A stretch of 64,000 bases of DNA from Corallochytrium limacisporum (GCA_002811645.1 PDIP01000087.1:59457-123456); one strand, 5' to 3'; shown: positions 29,393 to 39,770, counted from the stretch's first letter. Numbers and translations: made by a program. The notes: generated by a model not told the origin, from the letters alone.

Positions 29393-30085
29393 TCACGGGA
29401 TCTTGTCTATTTGTTCCTTCACATACAAGGCATTCAATGACGTACAGAGCTTCGCTGTCACATCCGCCAATTGATCCATTAGAGTCCTCATCTCTTCTTC
29501 TGGGAGGTTTACATGCTTTACAATGGTCCCGCGGTACGGTAGTGCGTGCATTGCCACACCAACCGCCTTACGTGTCAGCCATGGGTGGTGTTTGCTCAGA
29601 GTGTCACCGTAAGACTTCTGTGCTGGATGCACAAGACTCTCCTGGTCGTGGTCCGCGATGCCTCGGACGAACGCGGAGATGAATTCCAGTGCACGGACCA
29701 GTCGCAGGAAATTACGGCTTGCCCGGGGTCCGTTGCTGCCTTTGAAATCTAGCTGCCCAGTCTTGCGGTCATAGTCTATCATGTCCTGTACTGAGAGATC
29801 CTCGGCACTCGGCATACTGTCATTCTGACCCATGTGCTCATAGACCGAATTCAGCTTCGAGTGAATGTCCGAGGTCACAAAACTGAATCCTGTGCCACAT
29901 AGTTTGAAGAAGAGGGATACCTGTTCGTATGATCTGCAATACACCACAAGATTGACCTTGGAGCAGTCAATTTCGCCCTCTGTGAGTGAGTCCTCGTAGC
30001 AGCTAACAAACCTTTCGCAAGTGGTCTTTAGATCAAAATTCCCCGTGCGTAGGGCTTTCAGCTCGGACACTAATGCGTCTGTCAT
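29393..30085 (-). CDS. Glycolipid/ceramide-1-phosphate transfer protein (GLTP fold)
   Basis: GLTP-fold proteins carry sphingolipids between membranes in the cytosol. The 230-residue product is a single all-helical domain. FVTSDIHSKLNSVYEHM supplies the D-x3-K pair that holds the lipid head group, NFLRLVRALEFISAFVRGI supplies the arginines, and LSKHHPWLTRKAVGVAMHAL carries the conserved HPW-x-RK motif with its key histidine. The arginine-containing second motif resembles CPTP (ceramide-1-phosphate type) more than GLTP, which has a Trp sugar platform there. The length fits the family. It converges with GFM2, leaving a 200-base spacer with GAT/GAC simple repeats. Confidence 0.85.
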   Translation of the reverse strand: MTDALVSELKALRTGNFDLKTTCERFVSCYEDSLTEGEIDCSKVNLVVYCRSYEQVSLFFKLCGTGFSFVTSDIHSKLNSVYEHMGQNDSMPSAEDLSVQDMIDYDRKTGQLDFKGSNGPRASRNFLRLVRALEFISAFVRGIADHDQESLVHPAQKSYGDTLSKHHPWLTRKAVGVAMHALPYRGTIVKHVNLPEEEMRTLMDQLADVTAKLCTSLNALYVKEQIDKIP

Positions 30086-31174
30086 GTTTCTCTATGTATG
30101 TTCTGGTGTGTCCGTGCATCGATTCATTCTGGGACTTTCATTTTGGACGATGTGTCCAATAGGTACCCTCAACCAGCCTCACTTGTACCCTTCCCCCCGG
30201 CCCTCTCTCGGGGCTGATGAAAGAGGGGCGGGCTTGGCAGGGCTAAAGAGGCAAAACAGTTGGGGCTGAGGCCGTCTGGACTGCATCTGATGCCTTTTTG
30301 TAGTTTGCACTAGGCCTGTAACTCATATTCAAATTGCTAACCAAGCCAAAAACAATTCAAGGCGTATTTATTACGACGGGTGCCAGATGAATTAATTATG
30401 CCTTGCGTGTCGATTTCGTGTGTGTATGAACAATTTACTACAGGTGCACTGAATAATTTCAGAGCTTCAGAATGCCCTGTGAATGCTTTCAGAATATGAA
30501 TGTCTCAAGGAAATCTGTTACTGTTGTGATCCATAGAATCTTGTGCCGCAAAGCACTAAGAATCGGGCGATTAAGCTCCAGAATGCTGGTGCCAATATGC
30601 CTTGTTGGTCTTCGAAAATTCAATACCAGATTTCTCCGCATCAAACAATTCAATTCGTATTGCTGCAATCCCTAGCTATTGTATTCGTAATTGAATGATA
30701 TTAGGAGTGGTTGTATGTGATCTCATTCAATTCTTAAAAACAAAGTGGAGAAAGAAACAAGCAATGAGAACTGAGAAATATAGGATAATGTGTCTCTGCA
30801 TTGCCAATGGGAAGAAATCGTAGTAAGCAGTTCGTCGAACGCGGGTTAATTTTTGAAGTTCAAAGAATCAAGACCCGTAGCCACGGGAAAGGATATCAAT
30901 AGCAAAAGAGCTTACTGAATTTGCCTGTCTCCTCCTTCACGTCGAAAAACAAAAAAAAAAATTGAGGGATATCAAATAGATTATCGTTTCTTTGTAGTGA
31001 CATCTCTAGTTCTTGCAGCCCTCGTGATGGTAACAAAGAGATTACTAAATCCGCATACCAAGAGAAGGGTCCCTTTTTTTCCCGCGCCGGTTCCAGGTAG
31101 GAGGTCCTTCTCCGGTACTGCGCAGTCGCCCGGAGTGGCTGAAACGGCGGGGTGGGCACGAGTGGGTGGGCAGG
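30086..31174. other. AT-rich intergenic region
   Basis: The part from about 30300 to 31000 is much richer in A and T than the surroundings and includes ATTCAATT-type words near 30620 and 30690 in both orientations. No open frame looks protein-coding. Promoters of the GLTP gene and nitrile hydratase lie at its ends. Confidence 0.4.
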
Positions 31175-31183
31175 TATATAAAA
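31175..31183 (+). promoter_or_regulatory. TATA box of nitrile hydratase
   Basis: TATATAAAA is a canonical TATA box 93 bases before the preferred start codon. Transcription would start near 31205, just ahead of an in-frame ATG at 31211. Confidence 0.65.
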
Positions 31184-31267
31184 CACTGGGTGTCACAGGG
31201 AAGCACCAACATGTGCGTCTCCTCATGTCTTGACTATTGTAGCACACAACAGTCGTCACAAAGCATA

Positions 31268-32782
31268 ATGGTAACAACCACCCGGATCGGCGTGCTAGGC
31301 CAGCACGATGTTGGTGGAAATGTTAAGAAACTTGAAGATCCGCAGGGTGAGGAAGAGGATCTAAAGGAACTTATTGAATTTGCTGCCAGTCATGAGTACT
31401 CCGACTGGGAGAAACGCATGCATGCCCTCGTTGTATGCCTTGGTTTGAAAAAGATCATGAATTGGAGTCAATTTCGCCGCACTATTGAAGGTCTTCATCC
31501 CGATGTCTACAACCGGGTCACGTATTACGAGAAATGGGCTGCAGCGGCATCCAATATTCTCACAGAGCGGGGACTGCTCACTCAAGAAGAGATCAACGAA
31601 AGTCTTGGACCACTATCCGAGGTAGCGGCGGTAGCAACAGGCGAGAAACCGCAGTTTGAAGTCGGGGATAAGGTCGTGGTCCGCAGGGAAGACTTCCGCA
31701 CCCGCTGGCGTCGGCCCCATGCGCGCACCCCGGGATATATCTTTGGCTGTTCCGGCGTGATTGAGCGGTACTGCGGTGCCTTCAATGATCCCCAGGCGGA
31801 GTGGTTTGGAGTTAAGGGTGCGATGCCTTGCTACCGCGTCCGTTTTTCCATGAAAGACATTTGGACCCCACCAGGCGTGCAGACGGATACGAATGAGAAC
31901 GACACTATTGATGTGGAAATCTTTCAGAATTGGCTCATCCCTGCCGCCAAAGCAGGATCCGAGAAGGCTATAGACAGCGTGCAAATGAAACCTGAGGATA
32001 GCACTGAGTTTGTGACGGAAGGGACTCATACCCACGGACACAAGGACCACGGAGACCACGTACATGAGGCCCGGGCGCAGGTGGAGACCACTGCGCTCGA
32101 CCGTGAGACTGGGCACGGCAAGGCTATGGATCGTCCCTTGGCTCTGTTGGCCCAGCGCCTACTAACCCTTTGCGATCAGCATGGTATTGTCACTGCGGCA
32201 GATATTGCAGAAGCATTGGAAAATGTGAGCAATGCCGGAGAGAAGACCAACAGTCGCCTGTTAGTGGTCAGGGCCTGGACCGATCCCGAATTTAAGGCTT
32301 TGCTGTTGAGGGATCCACTGCAGGCGTGCAAGGACCTCAAGCTCGTCAAGCCGGACTTCGACCCGCACACCAGATTGACCTGTCTAGAGAGCACGAACGA
32401 TGTGCACAACGTCGTCGTGTGTACTCTGTGTTCATGCTACCCGGTTTGGCTGTTGGGTATGTCTCCGTCGTGGTACAAGAGCCGGTCCTATCGAGCGCGC
32501 ATTGTGCTGGAACCGCGCCGTGTGCTACGTGAACTGTTTGGAGTGACCATCCCTGCGGAAAAGAAGGTCAGGGTACACGATTCCACTGCTGAATTGCGGT
32601 ACTTTGTGCTGCCACAGCGACCCGTAGGAACCGACGGTTGGACTGAGGAAGAGCTACTTAAAGTGGTCACCCGGGACAGTATGATAGGCACTGGGGTGTG
32701 CAGGGACCCAGCTACAATCTCAACTGCGGAGAACGACAAGGTAGGTGACCCTGCGTCCAAGAAGCAGAAGACTGACGGGTGA
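31268..32782 (+). CDS. Cobalt-type nitrile hydratase, fused beta and alpha subunits
   Basis: Nitrile hydratase turns nitriles into amides. In bacteria the two subunits are separate; here one chain of 504 residues carries beta first (about 1-240; GQHDVGGNV, NRVTYYEKWAAAASNILTERG, EWFGVKGAMPCYRVRFSMKD) and alpha second (about 280-490). A His-rich linker (THTHGHKDHGDHVHE at about 254-268) joins them. The metal claw C-T-L-C-S-C at about 385-390 has Thr in the second place, the cobalt form; iron enzymes have Ser. YKSRSYRARIVLEPRRVL and YFVLPQRPVGTDGWTEEEL are textbook alpha sequence. The beta-His linker-alpha plan is known from the choanoflagellate Monosiga. An in-frame ATG at 31211 would add 19 residues. 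No maturation factor is seen nearby. Confidence 0.93.
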   Translation: MVTTTRIGVLGQHDVGGNVKKLEDPQGEEEDLKELIEFAASHEYSDWEKRMHALVVCLGLKKIMNWSQFRRTIEGLHPDVYNRVTYYEKWAAAASNILTERGLLTQEEINESLGPLSEVAAVATGEKPQFEVGDKVVVRREDFRTRWRRPHARTPGYIFGCSGVIERYCGAFNDPQAEWFGVKGAMPCYRVRFSMKDIWTPPGVQTDTNENDTIDVEIFQNWLIPAAKAGSEKAIDSVQMKPEDSTEFVTEGTHTHGHKDHGDHVHEARAQVETTALDRETGHGKAMDRPLALLAQRLLTLCDQHGIVTAADIAEALENVSNAGEKTNSRLLVVRAWTDPEFKALLLRDPLQACKDLKLVKPDFDPHTRLTCLESTNDVHNVVVCTLCSCYPVWLLGMSPSWYKSRSYRARIVLEPRRVLRELFGVTIPAEKKVRVHDSTAELRYFVLPQRPVGTDGWTEEELLKVVTRDSMIGTGVCRDPATISTAENDKVGDPASKKQKTDG

Positions 32783-33024
32783 AGGGCCGAATTCGACGAG
32801 CAAAGCCCTTGCTCTGGAGATTATAGATCGTCTGGTTTGCCAGTTCGTATTGATTTCGTGTTGTTTGTATTTAGTCAAAAAGATGGTATGCTGTGGGGAA
32901 AACATGTCTGTGTGTGTTTTGGAGTAAGACAGATCGAGGCTGCTTGCGGAAATCTATGCTGAAACGAGAAAAGATGGTTAAAAAAGCTAGAAAAAACTAT
33001 CACAAGATATCAAGACACCACCGC

Positions 33025-34949
33025 CTATTTCTTGTCCTTCTTGGACTTTTTCTCCTTCTTGTCCTTCTTGCTCTTCTTGGCCTTCTTCTCATCGCCGTCG
33101 TCGTCATCGTCTCGGCTGCGCTTCTTGTCCTTTTTGTCCTTCTTGGATTTCTTGCTCTTCTTTTCGCCTTCATCCGAGCCCTCATCGCCGTTCTTCATGA
33201 TGACATCACCGTCGGCACTGAAAGATTTAACCTTAGCTGGTGTCTCGTACTTCTCTGCCCGAGCGACCTCTTTGCCCTGACCACTCAGACGCTTAATCTG
33301 CCGTCCTTCCAGTTCAGCCAGACGGGCTTCGACCTTGGCCTTGTTTTCAATACCAATGTCAGTATCAGTCTTCTCACCCAGGGCATCCACGCGGGCAGAA
33401 AGAGCGGTCTTGGCGGCAAGCACACGGCTGACCTTGCCCTTGTTCTTGGGTGCACTCTGACCCACCAAACTGGCGTGGTAGATAAGACCGTACTTGGGGG
33501 TCTCGTGCTTTGTCTTTAGAGCACGGAAAAGGGCCTTCTCAGCACCCAAAATCTGGATGGTAGAGGCCGGCTGCTTGGCAAGGTTCAGCAGTGAACCCGC
33601 GTGGGCAATCAGGCGCGCGCCGACCAGTTCTCCGACCATGATGGTCAGGTTGGGTGCAATGGCATTCATACGATTACGCAGGTAGTCGTACAGCTGGGCA
33701 CGGTATTCGGTGAGATCAATAACCTGGTCACAGAGATAATGAATGTTCTCCAGATCCTCTTCAGAGATTTCAGATCCCATGGACGTTACTGCAGCCTCGA
33801 TCACAGCATCTACGAGCTCTTCAGGCAGAATATCTGCCAGGTCGGTTGTGGCAGCGTTGGAGCACATGCCCATTTTCTTCACGGTGCGTGCAAACATGAG
33901 ATTATCCGTCACAATCTTGCCCAGCTCAGGGAAATGCCATCCATACCATTCCCGTACCCGCATTGCATAGGTGTTGAGTTCCTTGTCGATGTCGTCAAGG
34001 AGACCAATAGCCTGAACAATCATAGTATCGACTTTGTCGGGGGAGAATTTGAGCTTATAGCGGCTAAGACTATGGGACAGACCGAGGGACATAGCCTTCA
34101 ACTCATCATGACCAAGTCCTGTACAATAGAAAGCGTAGTAACGAAACGAAAATCTGATGTTAGTGAATGTTCGAAGGAAGAGAGTTTTTGGTTTTTGATC
34201 TGTCGTCTGGAACGCACAGAAAAGGGACAGGAACAGAAACTGAGAGAAAAAGAATGGTGCAGGTGGCGTTAAACTCTTTCAACAGAAACTCGAATGGTCC
34301 ATTGCATGTCAAGGTTTGATAATAATTGTCTCAGAGGTAGTGACAAAGAAATATCCTCGATCCACATTACTCGAAAAGAGTTAAGGACAAATGAAGAGGA
34401 AAACTTGTTTCCATCACTGACGACACCTGACACACTATTTCCCATCCATGTCGCTCGGAATGTTCATAGCTCACCCAGCCACTTCTTATTCTAAATCCAG
34501 TACTGTTTCCCGCCTCCTGTTTTGTGGCTGCAAATAAACAAATCAACAACTAAATCTAGATACTTACCAGTGATTAGAGATTCCAACTGCATGCGGATGC
34601 AACGGATCAGCTCCAGGCTGGCTGCATCTGCCTGGCACTTCACTTTGAACTTATCCCGAATTGCGCTTCCCAGCTTGGAATCAGCCAACGCAAGAGTGTC
34701 CTTTGAATCTGTGTTTGCCTTCAAGAATTTTTTCAGTGTCTTGTCAATCTTACCCTCCGTAAGAGCGGTGGCAGATGCCAGGGCTTCCATGGTATCCTCA
34801 TATTTCTGGAAAGCCTTCAGCTTCACAACCTTAGCGGCAGAGCTGGCATCATCAAAGTATTTGTAAATGTTGTCAGCATCCTTGACCTTACCGGTGTCCG
34901 AGACCTTGAACAGGGCCAAGCCTGCAGGGGTTTCGAACAGCACAAGCAT
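33025..34949 (-). CDS. NOP58: NOP58, core protein of box C/D snoRNPs, with one intron
   Basis: NOP58 pairs with NOP56 and fibrillarin in the nucleolus to guide 2'-O-methylation of rRNA. Exon 1 is 34949-34568, the intron 34567-34119 (449 bases, GTAAGT donor, CTAAC branch-like word, TACAG acceptor) and exon 2 34118-33025. Joined, they give 1476 bases, exactly 492 codons with the stop, reading [16 protein letters not shown] across the junction. The core has [33 protein letters not shown] and the NOP-domain block [20 protein letters not shown]. The tail is a long series of Lys/Glu/Asp KKSKKDKK blocks, as in other NOP58 proteins. The intron appears to host a C/D snoRNA. It is the only clear intron in the window. 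Confidence 0.95.
34325..34425 (-). ncRNA. Candidate box C/D snoRNA in the NOP58 intron, guide for 18S rRNA
   Basis: On the minus strand a C-like box GTGATGG (34411-34417) and a D box CTGA (34331-34334) lie about 77 bases apart. The 12 bases just before the D box plus its first base read TTGTCACTACCTC, an exact complement of the near-universal 18S segment GAGGUAGUGACAA. By the D+5 rule the target is the A in GGUAG, equivalent to human 18S A484 (SNORD16) and yeast A436 (snR87). A short GTC/GAC stem can close the boxes. The C box departs from RUGAUGA in its last base, and C'/D' boxes are unclear. Intron-hosted processing is assumed. Confidence 0.68.
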
Positions 34950-36406
34950 TTTATTCCCGGTACTTTACACCCGAAGTACTTATACCTTGTTGCCAATGAT
35001 CAGATACGAATACACGCCTTCGTGGAAATAGTTAGCTTTGTGAAGTACCTTAAATCAGTGCAACATGATTCAACCGGAACATGGTACTGTGCGCCTGTCT
35101 ATAGCGGCTTGTTTGACCTGACCCGCAAATACGGAGGACGTCTTGATTGATTCCCATTCCTTAACACGCAGCCTCTACTGTAAATCCAAAGACAAGACCG
35201 TGCGTGTGTGTGTTTGTGTGTGTGTGCGTGCGTGCGTGTGCGTGCGTGTGTGGCTCATTTGACCCGCTTTCCAAGCACTCCATGGCCGGCTTAGCTGGTC
35301 GCATTCCCGGCCCGCGATATCATTGAAGCCACCGGTCCGCAATTCCACACCCCAAACCCCCCCCCCTACTGAAGTGCTCGACACTTTGCGTTTTCCTTCG
35401 AACCCATTGTGGACCGGGCCATACTCCCTCCTCCGTGTGGACTTCACCTACACCGTTCCAGTATCCTCCCGCCCCCCCTTTCCTCCACCACGTGGTGTGT
35501 ATGTGTGCCTGCAGCCAGTGGACTATGGTTTAAGAACCGGCAGGTGGCCTGGAAACTACAGGTGGGTCACATTTCCCGGGATCTGAGCTTCGTTCCACAC
35601 TCTACGGCGACTCGCGGAAACAACCAGGCATGGTCGATCTTCAATCCGCTGGTGCATTCAAAGGCTACAGCTGGTGAGAGCTGTGTGGTCGTATGATGGT
35701 GGAATTCGCCTCCTGAATGGTGTTTAAACCTCTCTCCTTGCGCATAGAGGACTGCACGAGCCGAACTCAGCACCAGCTCCCGGGCACACTTTGGAGTACA
35801 ACACCAACATGTCTTCATAACAATAAAATATACGGATATTCTAAATTTACTATATGAAATTCATAACAGTAGTGTATTTTTGTATTTTTTACTCATATAA
35901 TTGTTATATATATTTAAAATGACCGTATGAATATGTTTCACAGACACCCCTCGCAACTCTCTTCTCACAGTTCCCAGGCCGTGCCCACTGTGTCCATCCA
36001 AGAGCTACTAGACCGAGACAACATCTGAGCTGAAAGTACATACTCATATGCTCACTATAGAATCCCCGGGTCCGCTCACCCAATGGGCGTTTTCTGTGGT
36101 CGCCGACTCTGCTGGACAATGGAGACCCACTGCATATCTGCACGCACCTCCTTCGACAATTGCAAAGTTTGTTCCACTTCCAGGGTATTGAAAAATGATT
36201 GAAAATGAAACTGCTCTATGTCTACGTGGAGGCACCCGGCTGTTGAAATTGCGGGAAAGCGAAATCAAGGACTCCTCCCACAATGGTCCTGCGCTTGAAA
36301 ACTTGTACTAATACTCATCTTATTGACGCGAATACACAACAACCCCGCCCAGGTTCCTCCTCGATCTCTCTGCCCGTCTCCTTCCCCCCCCTCCCTTCCC
36401 TCCCCC
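34950..36406. other. Intergenic region with GT repeat and an AT-rich island
   Basis: It starts with the NOP58 promoter. It contains a GT/GC-rich simple repeat at 35200-35252, a C9-C10 tract near 35357, a very AT-rich island at about 35819-35930 and a CCAAT box near 36079. Open frames here do not look protein-coding. Confidence 0.45.
35200..35252. repeat. GTGT/GCGT simple repeat
   Basis: Alternating purine-pyrimidine repeat (mostly GT with GC steps), a potential Z-DNA former. Confidence 0.9.
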
Positions 36407-36652
36407 NNNNNNNNNNNNNNNNNNNNNNNNNNNNNNNNNNNNNNNNNNNNNNNNNNNNNNNNNNNNNNNNNNNNNNNNNNNNNNNNNNNNNNNNNNNNNN
36501 NNNNNNNNNNNNNNNNNNNNNNNNNNNNNNNNNNNNNNNNNNNNNNNNNNNNNNNNNNNNNNNNNNNNNNNNNNNNNNNNNNNNNNNNNNNNNNNNNNNN
36601 NNNNNNNNNNNNNNNNNNNNNNNNNNNNNNNNNNNNNNNNNNNNNNNNNNNN
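36407..36652. other. Assembly gap (246 N)
   Basis: The gap is flanked by a pure C/T stretch on the left and GGGGGCCCGGCGGGGG on the right, so the missing sequence is probably a C-run/G-run palindrome. Confidence 0.99.
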
Positions 36653-37566
36653 GGGGGCCCGGCGGGGGAGGGGGGGGGGAGCACCCGCACCAGACAAGGA
36701 AGGTGACACAAGACAAGACAGGAAAATCGCCCCGTGCTGGTGGTTCCCCCTTCTCAAGAGGTCCGGGGATATAAGTGAAGTGCCACTGAACGTTGTTGAC
36801 GGCCGCAAGAGAGGTGCACACCCGCGCAGACCAAAGTGCGTCCGCGGTTTGTTGGACCCCCCAAGTTTCTCTCGATTCTCTCACTTCTCGGTCGGTGGCC
36901 TTTGTATTTCTAAATTGTTTTCATTGCCTTCCGAGGAGCAAAGAAAATCCCCATATATTCACTATACCAGAAACTGCTTGAACGAATGAGGACTTTGGGC
37001 GAAGTGCGGTCGGGGAGGAAGGGGGCTTCAATTGAATCCCATCTTCTTCCCCCCCCCTCCGCTTCACTTCCCTTTCCTCCGCTGTCTGTACTGCACCTAC
37101 GCTCCCGCGCAAGCTAACAACCCCCCCCCCTCCTGCGCCGGGCCCGCCTTTTTGACAGCCAATCGCTTGGGACCGAACTGGCTCGTCATTTGACAAATTG
37201 GTTCGGCTCTCCTTCATTTACGGTGTGGCGCTGATGCGGTGCGTTTGTCCTGGGACACCAGACTACGGGAGTGGTTGGCGATAGGTTGTCTTCAGATTCC
37301 ATATCCCGGACCTGAAGGGGTTTGTGGAATGTATTTCAGCACATTAATGAGCCGTCTATCCAGAATGCAATGGGAAGGTCACGATACTTACATTACGCCA
37401 CAGAACTGTAATCTATCAGTACTCCTCGGTTCGTTTCGACGGCAAATAGCAAAGATCAGGGCGACAGTGAACGGAAAACCATTAACGTCTGGTGATATGA
37501 TATAGGAACCCAGAACATTAGAAACTGAGAGTAGTGTGTACCTCATACAGAAACAAATCATATTCC
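36653..37566. other. Upstream region of the PHO80-like cyclin
   Basis: It holds G and C tracts (36664-36680, about 37051, about 37121-37130) and an AGCCAATCG CCAAT box near 37157. No gene was recognised. Confidence 0.4.
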
Positions 37567-38265
37567 ATGTCTTCCATGACATGGGCTAAGACTTCTGACA
37601 TAGTTACAGGGGACCAGGCCGGCCGGGGGTCACCCGCAAAGCGATATACAGAGTCAGACCCGAAGCAGGATGGTACACCCAAGTTAGCTAAATTGGATCA
37701 CAGCCAGCAAAATAGCGGGAAAATTGTGAACAGACTTCTGAAACCCATAGAACCCACGGGCAGCACCATGGAAGAGGACGGATTCGTCTTGGAAGGCCGA
37801 GACGATCGGGTGATCCTAGGTCGTCGCTGCGGAGGATTACTTCAGCGCAAGGCTGCAGATGGACAGAACTCTGATGAAGTCACTTCCTTTGACGCACTGC
37901 GGGTGCCTAGCATTACTGTTGTTGGGTATGTTGATCGTATCCTGCGCTATGCACCGTGCTCATCTGCGTGCTTTGTGTTTAGTTATATTTGGCTTCAACG
38001 ACTAGAGCAGCGCTACAAAGCCCTTAGAATCAACAGTCTTAATGTACATCGTTTGCTCATTACCATGATCATGGTGGCAGCGAAATACTTTGACGATCGG
38101 TACTATAATAATGCATACTATGCAAAGGTGGGAGGAATATCGAAGGAGGAAATAAATCATCTGGAACTGGAACTGCTGACCTTGATGAGATTTGATCTGT
38201 GGGTCAGCGTTGATGACTTCTCGAAGGCGAGCAATGAGCTTTTGGAGCAGCCGGATCCGGAATAA
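37567..38265 (+). CDS. PHO80-like (P/U-type) cyclin
   Basis: The 232-residue product has a PHO80-type cyclin box in its second half. The signature run starts TVVGYVDRILRYAPCSSACF, continues SLNVHRLLITMIMVAAKYFDD and ends with GGISKEEINHLELELLTLM then RFDLWVSVDDF. These cyclins bind PHO85/CDK5-like kinases and link phosphate, carbon or stress signals to cell growth in yeast; the partner here is unknown. The first 100 residues are variable and polar. The ATG at 37567 is the first in frame; one at 37576 is equally possible. Confidence 0.9.
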   Translation: MSSMTWAKTSDIVTGDQAGRGSPAKRYTESDPKQDGTPKLAKLDHSQQNSGKIVNRLLKPIEPTGSTMEEDGFVLEGRDDRVILGRRCGGLLQRKAADGQNSDEVTSFDALRVPSITVVGYVDRILRYAPCSSACFVFSYIWLQRLEQRYKALRINSLNVHRLLITMIMVAAKYFDDRYYNNAYYAKVGGISKEEINHLELELLTLMRFDLWVSVDDFSKASNELLEQPDPE

Positions 38266-38890
38266 TGGGAGATGAACTGGAACGGATACCCAATATCGAC
38301 AGTCGTCAATGGAGCCATCCCCATGATATCATTTATTCATCGGATATTCATCTATCGTACGTGCATGCCACTGCACACAGCAGCACAGCCCCATGTAGCA
38401 GACGAAAACGCACGTCATGTACCAGACTGGAGGGATAAGGACATGCGGCGAGCATGAGACGCTCTTGGTGAAATCAACACTAGGAAACAGAGAACATCAA
38501 CACCTTGTTTGCCCATTGTCTTGTCGTATTAGCGATACAGACGATTTCCGACACCTGGTTTGTCTCCCAATTTCAAACGATAAAGAAAAACGTTCTATAT
38601 GGCCATTAAAATGATTCCCAGCAGTGTCGGTGTTAAAGATGCCGATGTTTCGGATGAGCGCGGATGCAGGGGACCTTTTGAGTCCGTGTTACCCTCCCCT
38701 CCCGCTCGCAAGTACCGAAGCATCGGGTTTGGTAACCCCATGGCTGCCGTTCTATCCAAGGTATTTGCTTGTTCGTCCTAAAGGTAAGCTTATCTCCCAT
38801 CGGAAAGCAGGTGGAAGCGAAAATGTAAATCATTGATAGGAATGGGACCATAGTGGAATACAAACACCGCTATGACAGTTGCACCAAACC
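38266..38890. other. Intergenic region, no gene seen
   Basis: This spacer between two plus-strand genes should hold the cyclin 3' end and the DTW-gene promoter. Short open frames have no protein-like pattern. Confidence 0.4.
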
Positions 38891-39727
38891 ATGACGTTCA
38901 AGTCACTGCAAGATGCAGTGAAGGACGGTCTCAAACTGTCCCCAAGCGGTCCCCTTGAAGACATTACAAAGCATGAGGGAAGGCACAAGTGCGAAACGTG
39001 CGGAAAACGTCAGGCATTTTACTGTGCATATTGTATCAAGCCGTTCACGTCGACCGTTCCCCGCGTGGATACACCGATCAGGCTGATCATTGCCCGGCAC
39101 AAAGCTCAGCAGGAGTCAAACTCTTCTGTAATTCCTCTGCGTTTGCTGAATCCAGACCAGACCCAGCTTTATTTGTACAACCAGAACTCTCAGAAACAGT
39201 TGGAAATTGAACAGCAGGTGCTCTCAAGCCATGAACGGGACCGGTGTCTTGTTCTGTATCCTTCGGTCAATGCGATTCCCTTGGAGGACGTGACCGCAGA
39301 CCAGTTCAATCACTATCAATCGCTGGTCGTCCTTGACTGTCGCTGGAGCGTTGCCTCTGGTATGGCCACTCGACCACCCTACGCGGATATGCAGCACGTT
39401 TCACTCGGTCGATTTGCATCAAAGTCTCTGTTCTGGCGGTGTACAATGCGTGACGAGGGCGGGTTCATGTGCAGTTTAGAGGCGATCTACGTCTTCCTCA
39501 GACGCAGATTTGACGTGCTGTGCCCGGACATTGACTACGATGGACGGTACGATGATCTGCTATGGTATTTCATGTACCAGCGAAACCTCATCATCAGACA
39601 ATACAAGGAAGTGCCCCGCCTTCGGGACCAGCCGACGCGCCAATTAAATCGCTTTGGATATGCGCTCGCTCAAGATCACAAACCAGACGAAGCTCACCTA
39701 GAAGAGAAGAAACGGTGTGATAAATGA
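38891..39727 (+). CDS. DTWD1: DTW-domain protein, DTWD1-like tRNA acp3U transferase with altered DTW motif
   Basis: DTWD1 moves an aminocarboxypropyl group from SAM to uridine 20 of tRNAs. The 278-residue product has the zinc-binding HKCETCGKRQAFYCAYCIKPF near its N-terminus, a RLIIARHKAQQ block, LVLYPSVNAIPLED, and the C-terminal FASKSLFWRCTMRDEG, MCSLEAIYVFLRRR and YDGRYDDLLWYFMYQ that match DTWD1. The catalytic D-x-T-W has become L-D-C-R-W, with Thr replaced by Arg, so activity is open to question. The ATG at 38891 follows ACC. Its stop lies only 43 bases from the convergent ORC4 stop. Confidence 0.85.
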   Translation: MTFKSLQDAVKDGLKLSPSGPLEDITKHEGRHKCETCGKRQAFYCAYCIKPFTSTVPRVDTPIRLIIARHKAQQESNSSVIPLRLLNPDQTQLYLYNQNSQKQLEIEQQVLSSHERDRCLVLYPSVNAIPLEDVTADQFNHYQSLVVLDCRWSVASGMATRPPYADMQHVSLGRFASKSLFWRCTMRDEGGFMCSLEAIYVFLRRRFDVLCPDIDYDGRYDDLLWYFMYQRNLIIRQYKEVPRLRDQPTRQLNRFGYALAQDHKPDEAHLEEKKRCDK

Positions 39728-39770
39728 CTCTTGTATACTATAAAGATAATTCACAGTAGCAATCCGAAAT

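Noticed and set aside
33000-34272. Plus-strand open frames over NOP58
   Set aside because: They are antisense shadows of the Lys/Glu-rich NOP58 coding sequence.
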